Positions 28,595 through 36,706 of a stretch of DNA of 64,000 bases are shown piece by piece. The stretch is from contig JAIXQH010000044.1 of the NCBI GenBank assembly GCA_027484055.1, positions 62,001-126,000 on the forward strand, given 5' to 3'. The stretch is from Verrucomicrobiaceae bacterium (GTDB lineage Bacteria; Verrucomicrobiota; Verrucomicrobiia; Verrucomicrobiales; Akkermansiaceae). How positions within the stretch are numbered: the first letter of the stretch is position 1; every line of letters begins with the position of its first letter. The position numbers and the translations under genes are program-made. Under the pieces are notes generated by a model, which did not search any database, was not told where the DNA came from, and saw only the letters and a program-made list of their open reading frames with translations.

Positions 28595-29016
28595 AGAATC
28601 AAGAATCCAGAAAGACCAAGAGATTCCCATGAACCACAATTTCGAAAATCTGGATGTCTGGAAACGCGGCTGCAGACTGGCCGTCAACGTTTGTGTAGCT
28701 TCGCACAAATCCCGTGACTTTGCATTAAAAGATCAAATCACCCGATCCGCCATTTCGATACCATCCAACATCGCTGAAGGGGCAGAGCGGTCCTCGGAAG
28801 CAGATTTCTCACGATTTCTCAGTTACAGCAACGGCTCCAGTGGCGAACTCCGCACCCAACTGATGATTCATCGCGAAGTCTGTCGCGAATTAGAAATCGA
28901 ACCCTTCAATCACACCGACGCCATGATCGACGAGACCCGGGAGATATCTCGCATGCTCAGCGGCTTCATCGGCCACCTCAAGCCTCCTTCTCCCCTCTCT
29001 CTTGATTCTTGATTCT
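28595..29016. repeat. 13-bp inverted repeats bracketing the first S23-family gene
   Basis: AGAATCAAGAATC at 28595-28607 and its exact reverse complement GATTCTTGATTCT at 29004-29016 flank the small four-helix-bundle gene, which fills the space between them. Each arm is itself built of a GAATC-type repeat. The layout suggests a small cassette inserted between moxR and the DUF58 gene, though no transposase and no target-site duplication were recognised. Confidence 0.6.
28629..29012 (+). CDS. Four-helix bundle protein (S23/IVP family)
   Basis: A 127-residue helical protein. The ATG at 28629 gives the family-typical start NFENLDVWKRGCRLAVNVC; upstream codons in frame are unrelated. The core has DFALKDQITRSAISIPSNIAEGAER, the diagnostic S23 motif, then SRFLSYSNGSSGELRTQL. 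The family was named after proteins encoded within 23S rRNA intervening sequences; free-standing members have no established function, and related folds (Avd) serve diversity-generating retroelements. No reverse transcriptase or variable repeat is present here. It interrupts the MoxR-DUF58 pair. Confidence 0.88.
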   Translation: MNHNFENLDVWKRGCRLAVNVCVASHKSRDFALKDQITRSAISIPSNIAEGAERSSEADFSRFLSYSNGSSGELRTQLMIHREVCRELEIEPFNHTDAMIDETREISRMLSGFIGHLKPPSPLSLDS

Positions 29017-29035
29017 CACCTCTTGTATCTAAATC

Positions 29036-29926
29036 GTGCACGATTTCCTAGACAACACCCTCCTCTCCCGCCTCGGCTCGCTGCCCATCGAGTCTCGCGT
29101 GCCGATGCTCGGAAATGTCGCGGGCAAACACCGCTCGCCGCATCGGGGCTCGTCCGTCGAGTTCGCGGAGTATCGGAAATACGTGCCCGGCGATGACACC
29201 CGCCGCCTCGACTGGAAGGCCTTCGCCCGCTCGGATCGCTTTTACATCAAGGAATTCGAGGCAGATACGAACCTCCGCGCCTATTTCGTCGTCGATGCCT
29301 CCGGCTCCATGAATTTCACGGGTAATGGTGAGGCTAAAATCCAAGTCGCCCGCCGCATCGCCGCATCACTCGCTTATCTATTGGTCAACCAAGGCGACGC
29401 CGCTGGCCTCTCGATCTGCACCGACAAGCTCCACCTCGAAGTCCAACCCAGCCGCCGCGCCGCCCATTTGGAACGGTTTTTTTCCACGCTTGGAAGCGTC
29501 CAGCCCACCGGCGAGACCGGCCTCATCGCCGCGCTTCACACCATCGCGGAAAAAACCAGCCAGCGCGCCTTCGTCGTGATTTTATCCGACCTCTTCATGG
29601 ACACCACCGCGCTCGGCGACGCGCTCCAGCATCTCCGCTACCGCAAACATGACTGCTCTGTTTTCCACCTGATGGACCCACTCGAACTCGGCTTCGAGTT
29701 CGACCGCCCCCATCGTTTCGTCGATCTCGAAGACGGCACCTCCATTGTCGCCGAGCCAAATCTCATCGCCGACGAATACAAGACCGCGCTGCGCGATTTC
29801 CTCACCACCGTCCGCGCCAAATGCCACGACGCCGCTGCGGATTACCAACTCGTCACCACCGACACCCCGCTGGAGCCCCTGTTGCGTGAATTTCTGACCG
29901 CGAGATTGCCCAAATCAAAGCATTAA
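29036..29926 (+). CDS. DUF58 domain (VWA-like) protein
   Basis: A 296-residue protein with a GTG start (MHDFLDNTLLSRLGSLPIES). The DUF58 signature YRKYVPGDDTRRLDWKAFAR is at about 46-65, followed by RFYIKEFEADTNLRAYFVVD and a MIDAS-like DASGSM at 88-92. No membrane segment is evident. It partners MoxR ATPases in Gram-negative MoxR-DUF58-Bat operons, thought to act in envelope protein maturation or stress. It lies between two S23-family genes. Confidence 0.9.
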   Translation: MHDFLDNTLLSRLGSLPIESRVPMLGNVAGKHRSPHRGSSVEFAEYRKYVPGDDTRRLDWKAFARSDRFYIKEFEADTNLRAYFVVDASGSMNFTGNGEAKIQVARRIAASLAYLLVNQGDAAGLSICTDKLHLEVQPSRRAAHLERFFSTLGSVQPTGETGLIAALHTIAEKTSQRAFVVILSDLFMDTTALGDALQHLRYRKHDCSVFHLMDPLELGFEFDRPHRFVDLEDGTSIVAEPNLIADEYKTALRDFLTTVRAKCHDAAADYQLVTTDTPLEPLLREFLTARLPKSKH

Positions 29927-29938
29927 ACCTTAAGCATT

Positions 29939-30363
29939 AAATTCTAAGAGAAGAGATGGATGGGAAGAAACCGACATATGATTTGGAAGAGCGGACCTAT
30001 CAGTTCGCGCTCGGCATCCGTCGTTGTATCGGTAGCGTCAAGTGGACCCGCGAACAATGGACGGATGTCGATCAAGTTCTTCGTTCGTCAGGCTCCGTCG
30101 CGGCCAATTACATCGAAGCCAACAACGCCGTATCAAGAGCCGACTTCCTATTCCGTATTCGGATCTCCAAAAAAGAAGCCAGCGAGTCCCGTCTCTGGCT
30201 TCGTCTGATCGGAGAAACTTCGCAAGCAGAGTCAGTCAAACAAACGCTTGCCGATTTTCACAAGGAAGCCGACGAACTAGCTCGCATTCTGGCAACCATC
30301 CTTCGCAATTCGCAAGACTAGCTCCTCTAGACCTTCTTCATCTCCATCTTCCGTTTAGAATTT
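29939..30363. repeat. 9-bp inverted repeats bracketing the second S23-family gene
   Basis: AAATTCTAA at 29939-29947 and TTAGAATTT at 30355-30363 flank the second four-helix-bundle gene. The left spacer also holds an imperfect tandem (ATTAAACCTTAAGCATTAAA). Nine bases in AT-rich spacers can occur by chance, so the value lies in the same arrangement being seen at the first S23 gene. Confidence 0.35.
29956..30321 (+). CDS. Second four-helix bundle protein (S23/IVP family)
   Basis: A 121-residue helical protein of the same family as that at 28629-29012 but clearly divergent. Features are YDLEERTYQFALGIRRCIGS, LRSSGSVAANYIEANNAVSR (the position of the family IPSNIAEG motif) and FLFRIRISKKEASESRLWL. 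No function is established. It lies 29 bp after the DUF58 gene and 57 bp before the BatA-like gene, so it too splits the operon and would be cotranscribed. Confidence 0.87.
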   Translation: MDGKKPTYDLEERTYQFALGIRRCIGSVKWTREQWTDVDQVLRSSGSVAANYIEANNAVSRADFLFRIRISKKEASESRLWLRLIGETSQAESVKQTLADFHKEADELARILATILRNSQD

Positions 30364-30378
30364 CACACTTAGATTTTA

Positions 30379-32358
30379 GTGCTTTTTCTCAATCCATTCC
30401 TGCTCTGGGGCCTGCTTGCTGCAGTCATCCCCATCGCCATCCACCTGCTGAACCGTCGCCGCCACAAGACCATCCCGTGGGCGGCGATGCAGTTCTTGCT
30501 GAAGGCCACGCGGGAGTCTCGTGGGAAGAAAAAACTCCGTCATATTCTCATCCTCACCTGCCGTGCCCTCGCCGTCGCCGCGCTCATTTTTGCCGCCGCC
30601 CGACCCATCGTTTCGGGTTTAATTGGCTGGGGCGGGGGCTCGATTGATACCGTCGTGCTCTTGCTAGACCGCTCGGCCTCCATGGAAAGCAAGCCTGCCG
30701 ACGGACTCGATTCTCGCCGCCAGATCGTCATTCAAAAAGTCCGCGACAGCATGGCCAGCCTCGGTGTTTCGCGCCTCGTGCTCATCGACAGCGCCACCAG
30801 CAAGCCCCAGGAAATCCCCTCTCCAGACAGCCTCACCGAGCTCGCCGCCACAGCGGCCACCGACAGCGCCGCAGATTTCCCAAGCCTCCTCTCGCGTGCA
30901 GCGGAGTTTTTAGCCGATACCTCCGGCCGCTCAGAAATCTGGATCGCCTCGGATCTTCAAACATCGAATTGGCTGCCCGACGACCACCGCTGGGCCGCCA
31001 CGCGTGCAAGCCTTGCCGCTCTTCCTCAGCGACCAGCCCTCCGCGTGCTGTCCATCTCCGGCCCCACTGCAGCGAACTCAGCCATCCGCCTCCTCGGCTC
31101 ACGTCGCTCCGGTGATGAGCTACTCCTCGACCTCGAACTTTTTCGCTCCAGCGACTCGCGTAGCAGCACCACTCTCCCACTCACCACCCATCTGAACGGC
31201 GCACGCACCAGCGAGTCACTCACCCTCCCCGGCCAGTCCCTGCGATTTCAAAAACGCGTCCCCCTCCCGCAGGGTAGCTCCACTGGCTTCGGCCACTTAT
31301 CCATCCCTGCAGACGGAAATCTGCGCGATAACTCCGTATTTTTCGCCTACGGCCCCGCCCGGCCAGTCCAGTCTCTCATCGTCGCTCCCGCCGGGGAAGC
31401 TGCGGATTACCTTGCCCTGGCCGCCGCTCCACCTGGTTTCGGAAATCAATCCGCCCAACGGATCGACCCCGCCATGGCCGCGACTCATCCCACCGCGGAC
31501 CTGGCCGCCATTTTCTGGGCCAGCGACTTTCCAACCGGCCCCGCTGCAGAAAGCATCACCCGTTTTCTCAACTCCGGTGGCCAGGTCCTCTTTCTCCCGC
31601 CCGCCGGCGCCTCACCAAGCAGTTTTCTCGATCTCAAGTGGTCGCCCATGACCCAAGCCCCTGCCGGGAAATTTTTCATTCTCAAAGACTGGAACCACAG
31701 CGACGGCCCGCTCCGCGACGGCATCGATGGTAACCCGATCCCCGCCGAGCGGCTCAAAGCCATCCGCCGCCAAATCCCGCTCGGCGACGCCGCCCCCCTC
31801 GCCCGCTGGGAGGATGGCGAGCCCTTTATCAGCCGCCGCATCGTCGAGCAAGGCACCGCGTGGTTTCTCAGCTCCACGCCCGATTACTCATGGTCGAATC
31901 TCGGCGATGCCGACGTCCTCCTGCCCACCGTCCAGCGCATCCTCGCCGCCGGGGCTGACCGCTTCGACGCCTCCTACCTCACCACCGTCAGCAGCGACGC
32001 CGCCCAAGTCCTCCCCGGAGAAATCCGCACCCGCCTCGACGACTACGGCACACCCGATCCTGCCAATTCCGCCTACCAGTCCGGCGTTTTTCGCCTCGGT
32101 GAGCGCCTCCTCGCCATCAACCGCCCCGCCCAAGAAGACAACCTGGAAATCCTCACCCGCGAGCAGTTGGACCAAGCCCTGGATGGCACCAAATACACCC
32201 TGCTCGACCAAGCTGGACAAGCCAACGACCCCTCGCTCTCCCGCGATGTCTGGCGCGCCTTTCTCATCGCCGTGCTGGGTTTCCTAATTTCCGAAGCCCT
32301 GCTCTCTTTACCGAAAAAATCACACCCTCAAGTGCTGTCTAAAAAAGTCATCGCCTGA
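30379..32358 (+). CDS. BatA-like VWA membrane protein
   Basis: A 659-residue protein with a GTG start. The N-terminus LFLNPFLLWGLLAAVIPIAIHLLNRRR is the BatA_N module (membrane helix plus basic stretch), a second helix lies at about 57-75, and a VWA domain begins with TVVLLLDRSASM (MIDAS Asp97-Ser99-Ser101). A periplasmic region with FLNSGGQVLFLPPAGAS resembles a class-I amidotransferase-like fold, and a C-terminal helix AFLIAVLGFLISEALLSL anchors the end. With MoxR and DUF58 upstream it belongs to the Bat-type operon. The spacer after it carries short palindromic repeats (CCTAACTCATTAGG). Confidence 0.87.
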   Translation: MLFLNPFLLWGLLAAVIPIAIHLLNRRRHKTIPWAAMQFLLKATRESRGKKKLRHILILTCRALAVAALIFAAARPIVSGLIGWGGGSIDTVVLLLDRSASMESKPADGLDSRRQIVIQKVRDSMASLGVSRLVLIDSATSKPQEIPSPDSLTELAATAATDSAADFPSLLSRAAEFLADTSGRSEIWIASDLQTSNWLPDDHRWAATRASLAALPQRPALRVLSISGPTAANSAIRLLGSRRSGDELLLDLELFRSSDSRSSTTLPLTTHLNGARTSESLTLPGQSLRFQKRVPLPQGSSTGFGHLSIPADGNLRDNSVFFAYGPARPVQSLIVAPAGEAADYLALAAAPPGFGNQSAQRIDPAMAATHPTADLAAIFWASDFPTGPAAESITRFLNSGGQVLFLPPAGASPSSFLDLKWSPMTQAPAGKFFILKDWNHSDGPLRDGIDGNPIPAERLKAIRRQIPLGDAAPLARWEDGEPFISRRIVEQGTAWFLSSTPDYSWSNLGDADVLLPTVQRILAAGADRFDASYLTTVSSDAAQVLPGEIRTRLDDYGTPDPANSAYQSGVFRLGERLLAINRPAQEDNLEILTREQLDQALDGTKYTLLDQAGQANDPSLSRDVWRAFLIAVLGFLISEALLSLPKKSHPQVLSKKVIA

Positions 32359-32406
32359 ACCTAACTCATTAGGTCGTGTAGGACCTATAAGACCCATCCT
32401 CTCACA

Positions 32407-34605
32407 TTGCTTCACCTCTCACCCACCACCCTCACCCTCTGGCTCGGCATCTCCGCCCTGATCCTAGTCGCAGCGCTGTGCGTGGTTTCATGGCGGCGCT
32501 CCCCTCATCCCAAGCGCAGCGCACTGCTGGAGTCTCTGCGATTTCTCTGCACCGCACTCGTCGTCGTCCTCCTCTGGCAGCCCGAGTGGCTCACCACCAT
32601 CCACCCCACCACCAAGCCGCAAATCGCCATTCTCTGGGACGATTCCAAGTCGATGTCCACCCTCGACGCATCGCTCCCGCCCTCCCTCTCCGAGAAATCT
32701 GAAGTCGTCTCGCGTGCCGATTGGGTGAAAAAAGCCCTCGCCTCAGACCTCTGGAAACCCCTCGCCGCGAATGGCGCGAACGAAGTCACCGCCACCCCGT
32801 TTGCATCCCCGCCCAGCACCGATTCACCCACGTCCGGCACCGATCTCAACTCCCCACTCAGCGACTTACTCGCCAAGCAAAACAACCTCCGCGCCGTCGT
32901 GCTCCTCAGCGATGGCGACTACAATCTCGGCCAGCCCCCGGTCGCCGCCGCCCAGAAACTTCGCCTCCGTGGCGTCCCACTTTTTCCCATCCCCGTTGGT
33001 AGCCAGACCCGCCTGCCCGATCTCGACCTCCTTTCTATCACCGCCCCCACCTACGGCATCGTTGGGGAAAATGTGCAGATCCCCTTCACCATCCGCTCCT
33101 CCCTCGACCGCCAAGTCCGCACCATCGTCCGCCTCCGCGACGAAAACGGCCGCGAACGCAGCAAAGACATCGTCATCCCGCCCAACAGCGAGACTTACGA
33201 CTCCATCCTCTGGCGCTTAGAAAAAGAAGGCAGCTCCACCCTCGAACTCTCACTCCCCGTGGCCGATGGCGAACTCGTCACAACCAACAACGCCCGTAAA
33301 TTCACCATCGCCGGCCGCCCCGAGAAGATCCACGTCCTCGTCATCGAGTCCCAACCGCGCTGGGAATATCGCTTCCTCAGAAACGCCCTCTCCCGCGACC
33401 CCGGCGTCGAGCTCTCCTGCCTCCTCTTCCACCCCCAACTCGGCCCCGGCGAAGGTCACGACTACCTCAAAGAATTCCCCGCGAAAATCGAAGACCTCGC
33501 CAAATACGACGTCATCTTCATCGGCGACGTCGGCACCCAGCAGCTCACCAAGGACCAATGCTCCCTCATCCGCGGCCTCGTGGAAAATCAAGCCTCCGGC
33601 CTCATCTTCATGCCCGGCTCTCAGGGAAATCAATTCTCCCTGCTCGACACCGCCCTTTCCGATCTCATCCCCGTCCTCCTCGACGCCGCCACCCCCAAGG
33701 GCATCTCTGAGTCCGTCCCCTCACCCCTCACCCTCACCACCGAGGGCCGCGCCTCTCTCCTCACCATGCTGGGAAATAGCGAGGAGGAAAACCCCGAGAT
33801 TTGGCGTCGCCTCCCCGGCTTTTACTGGCACGCCCCCGTCATCAAGGCCAAGGGCGGCACCGAAGTCCTCGCCGTCCATGGCAACAGCCGTGGAAAATTC
33901 GGCCCCATCCCGCTCCTCGTCACCAAGCCCGCAGGCAGCGGAAAAATCCTCTTCATGGGCATCGACTCCGCATGGCGCTGGCGGCGTGGGGTCGAAGACC
34001 TCTACCACTACCGCTTCTGGGGCCAAGTCGCCCGCTGGATGTCCTACCAACGGAACATGGCCGCCGGCAGCCGCATCCGCCTATTTTTCAACCCTGAACG
34101 CCCCGAACCCGGTGCCACCGTCACCCTCAATGCCAACGCCTTCGACCTCAACGGCGCACCGCTCAAAGACGGCTCAGTCGCCATCGACCTCAGCTCACCC
34201 GACGGCCGCAGCCAGCGCATCGACCTGCAGAAAAACAACTCCGCCTGGGGAGCCTACACCGGTCGCTTCAAGATCGACGCCCCCGGCGCTTGGAAAATCC
34301 GCGCCACCATCATCGGCACGGAAGACAAACCCCTCGAAACCACCCTCCTCGCCCAAGGCGCCGCACTCGAAAAAATCGGCCAACCCGCCCGCCCCGAAGT
34401 CCTCGAAGAAATGGCAAAAATTTCCCACGGCCGCATCGTCCAACCCGACCAACTCGCCGCCCTCGTCCAGGAAATTTCCGCCCTCCCCTCCCCCCGCCCC
34501 CTAGAAAACCGCATCCCCCTCTGGTCCCACTGGGCCACCCTCAGCACCCTCATCCTCCTACTCACCCTCTTCTGGATCGGCCGCAAACTCAACGGGGCAT
34601 TCTAA
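32407..34605 (+). CDS. Large VWA/GATase-like membrane protein of the Bat cluster
   Basis: A 732-residue protein; the only plausible start in context is a TTG at 32407. Two N-terminal membrane helices (about 9-28 and 43-60) precede a VWA-like domain with AILWDDSKSM (78-83) and VVLLSDGDYNLGQPP. Then comes an Ig-like portion and a glutamine-amidotransferase-like domain (HVLVIESQPRWEYRFLRNAL, GLIFMPGSQGNQFSLL). A C-terminal helix sits at about 710-727. This domain order is common in planctomycete and verrucomicrobial proteins linked to MoxR operons. Function is unknown beyond that partnership. Confidence 0.87.
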   Translation: MLHLSPTTLTLWLGISALILVAALCVVSWRRSPHPKRSALLESLRFLCTALVVVLLWQPEWLTTIHPTTKPQIAILWDDSKSMSTLDASLPPSLSEKSEVVSRADWVKKALASDLWKPLAANGANEVTATPFASPPSTDSPTSGTDLNSPLSDLLAKQNNLRAVVLLSDGDYNLGQPPVAAAQKLRLRGVPLFPIPVGSQTRLPDLDLLSITAPTYGIVGENVQIPFTIRSSLDRQVRTIVRLRDENGRERSKDIVIPPNSETYDSILWRLEKEGSSTLELSLPVADGELVTTNNARKFTIAGRPEKIHVLVIESQPRWEYRFLRNALSRDPGVELSCLLFHPQLGPGEGHDYLKEFPAKIEDLAKYDVIFIGDVGTQQLTKDQCSLIRGLVENQASGLIFMPGSQGNQFSLLDTALSDLIPVLLDAATPKGISESVPSPLTLTTEGRASLLTMLGNSEEENPEIWRRLPGFYWHAPVIKAKGGTEVLAVHGNSRGKFGPIPLLVTKPAGSGKILFMGIDSAWRWRRGVEDLYHYRFWGQVARWMSYQRNMAAGSRIRLFFNPERPEPGATVTLNANAFDLNGAPLKDGSVAIDLSSPDGRSQRIDLQKNNSAWGAYTGRFKIDAPGAWKIRATIIGTEDKPLETTLLAQGAALEKIGQPARPEVLEEMAKISHGRIVQPDQLAALVQEISALPSPRPLENRIPLWSHWATLSTLILLLTLFWIGRKLNGAF

Positions 34606-34636
34606 AACTATCCAATCCTCAATCTTCACCAACTCT

Positions 34637-35716
34637 ATGTCACCCACCGACCGCGATTTCCTCTTCCACCTCCTTCAAACTCCCTCACCCACCGGATTTG
34701 AAATGCGGGGCCAGCAAGTCTGGGCGGACTGGGTGAAATCCTATGCACCACAGGTCACTTGCGATTCATACGGCTCCACTTGGGCCACGCTACCCGGTAA
34801 ATCTGAGCGCATCATCATGCTCGAAGCCCATGCCGACGAGATTGGCTACATGATCAAACACATCGATGCCAACGGCTTCCTCCGCATTGATCGCGTCGGT
34901 GGCTCAGACGCTGCCACCGCGCGGGGCCGCCGCCTTACCATTCTGGGCGACAAGGGCAGCGTCTCCGGCATCATTGGGAATACCGCCATCCACCTCCGCC
35001 GCGACGAAGCAGGCTCGGAAAAGGCTCCGGCGGTGCATGATTTATGGGTCGATGTCGGGGCCTCCAGCGCTGCCGAAGTCGCCGAGCTCGGTCTCCGCGT
35101 GGGCCACCCTGCTGTTTACCAAGACGGCCCGATGGAGCTTTCCCACCAGCGCCTCATCGGCCGCGCCCTCGACAACCGGATTGGCAGTTACATCATCGCC
35201 CAAGTCCTTAAACGCCTTGCCACTGGCGCCAAAAAACCCGCCTTCACCGTCATTTTCCTCAATGCGGTCCAAGAAGAAATCGGCGGAAATGGTGCGATGA
35301 TGGCCACCTACCGCCTCAAGCCCGACCTCTGCGTCTGCCTCGACGTGACTCACGCCACCGACACACCGGGCATTGATGTCACCAAATTCGGCTCCGTGAA
35401 ACTTGGCGGCGGCCCCACTCTCTGCCACGGCAGCGCCAATCACCCACTGCTCGTCCAGCGCCTCATCGACACCGCCGCCAAGGCCAAGCTGCCCATCCAG
35501 CACGAGGCCAGCAGCCGCTTCACCGGGACCGATACCGATAAAATTTTCCACTCCCGCGAAGGCATCCCCAGCGCCCTCGTTTCCCTGCCGCTCCGCTGTA
35601 TGCACTCGGTGGTGGAAACCGCGCATTTGGATGATATTGAAAACACCATCCAACTCCTGACCCAGCTCGTACTCTCAATCCGGGAAAAAGAACAGTTTTG
35701 CCAGACTCTTGAATGA
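34637..35716 (+). CDS. M42 family metallo-aminopeptidase
   Basis: A 359-residue protein of the M42 (glutamyl aminopeptidase/endoglucanase-like) family. Metal-binding residues are visible in EAHADEIGYMI (His65, Asp67), GRALDNRIG, the catalytic QEEIGGNGA (Glu213-Glu214), and DVTHATDTPG; RCMHSVVE near the end holds the last histidine ligand. These cytosolic dodecameric enzymes trim N-terminal residues from peptides. It follows the VWA gene by 31 bp, probably a separate functional unit in the same transcript. Confidence 0.93.
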   Translation: MSPTDRDFLFHLLQTPSPTGFEMRGQQVWADWVKSYAPQVTCDSYGSTWATLPGKSERIIMLEAHADEIGYMIKHIDANGFLRIDRVGGSDAATARGRRLTILGDKGSVSGIIGNTAIHLRRDEAGSEKAPAVHDLWVDVGASSAAEVAELGLRVGHPAVYQDGPMELSHQRLIGRALDNRIGSYIIAQVLKRLATGAKKPAFTVIFLNAVQEEIGGNGAMMATYRLKPDLCVCLDVTHATDTPGIDVTKFGSVKLGGGPTLCHGSANHPLLVQRLIDTAAKAKLPIQHEASSRFTGTDTDKIFHSREGIPSALVSLPLRCMHSVVETAHLDDIENTIQLLTQLVLSIREKEQFCQTLE

Positions 35717-35825
35717 TACCGGACGCCCAGACCACCCAAGCGCCGAGTGCACCATTCACCCATGGACCTTGTTTATTAAATTCTTTCCAAGAATAAGCGC
35801 CCTGCTTACGTATCAGCCAGACACC

Positions 35826-36620
35826 ATGAAATCCTTTTCCAATTTCTTCGGCATCGCAGCAGCGGCAGTTCTCGGCTACTACGCGGAGCCAAATCTCCGC
35901 TTTCAACTGACTGGCTTCGCACCGAGCAGCCGCGAAATCGCAGAAGGGAAAACCACCTTGATCCGTCCCGCAGATGGCGGCCCAGCCATTGCACTCTCCA
36001 GCCTCAGCGCGGAGCAATTGCCTGAGACCGTGCTTTTGAAATCACCGGTCAAATGCTCCGACCCAGTCACCGGTGCCTCGACGGTGCTTGCCGCAGGCAG
36101 CCAGGCTAAACTGGTCCGGACCGAAGGGGCGAACCTCGTCGTCAGGCCAAACGAGGGTCCATTCCTCGGCCAGATTCCTCTAGCCGAGACCGACCTACTC
36201 TTGCAACTTGGGCAGAAAACGAGCCTCACCGCAGCTATGCCGCGCGCCTTGCCACCCGTGCCGGAGCCGGAAAAGATCCCAGAGCCAGAACCAGTGCCGA
36301 CTCCCTTACCGACACCCGAGCCTGTCGCAGAGGCCAGCCCGGTACCTGCTCCAGTCGTGGATGTCGGTCCAGTGGATGTGGTGAAGACCATGCAAGCCAG
36401 CATCCAAGCCAGTGAGGTTAAAGAATTCAAATTCGAAGACGTGCTCGAGTGGAAAGCCGAAGCGGACGAAACCATCGACGGCACCTCCTACCAAATCGGC
36501 ACGGCCTCCTACAAAGCGGAAACCTTCCTCGGGGTGAAAACCCTCCAGGCCAAGGCCCTGATCAAGGGTGGCAAAGTCGTTCGCTGGCTTGGGAAAAAGA
36601 GCGGACTGGAGATCAAATAG
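35826..36620 (+). CDS. Secreted Pro-rich protein of unknown function
   Basis: A 264-residue protein. The ATG at 35826 starts a signal-peptide-like segment (MKSFSNFFGIAAAAVLGYYA). About 70-125 look like an SH3-like strand-rich domain (CSDPVTGASTVLAAGSQAKL). About 133-170 are Pro/Glu-rich (PEPEKIPEPEPVPTPLPTPE), a likely periplasmic linker. The C-terminal part (190-264) is charged, with EWKAEADETIDGTSYQIG. I do not recognise a family. serA follows after 86 bp. Confidence 0.7.
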   Translation: MKSFSNFFGIAAAAVLGYYAEPNLRFQLTGFAPSSREIAEGKTTLIRPADGGPAIALSSLSAEQLPETVLLKSPVKCSDPVTGASTVLAAGSQAKLVRTEGANLVVRPNEGPFLGQIPLAETDLLLQLGQKTSLTAAMPRALPPVPEPEKIPEPEPVPTPLPTPEPVAEASPVPAPVVDVGPVDVVKTMQASIQASEVKEFKFEDVLEWKAEADETIDGTSYQIGTASYKAETFLGVKTLQAKALIKGGKVVRWLGKKSGLEIK

Positions 36621-36706
36621 GCCCTCTCTGGCTTTCAAGCGCCTGTCACAATTTTCTCTCGCAAACCCTTGCCAGCTCGCAGGCACTGGTTTAATCCCAC
36701 TGGCCT

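Noticed and set aside
28595-30363. Diversity-generating retroelement
   Set aside because: S23-like proteins resemble the Avd accessory protein, but there is no reverse transcriptase and no template/variable repeat pair.
33266-34504. Plus-strand frame of 412 codons rich in Ser, Pro and Ala
   Set aside because: It is a +1 or +2 shadow of the VWA/GATase-like gene at 32407-34605, with a low-complexity translation.
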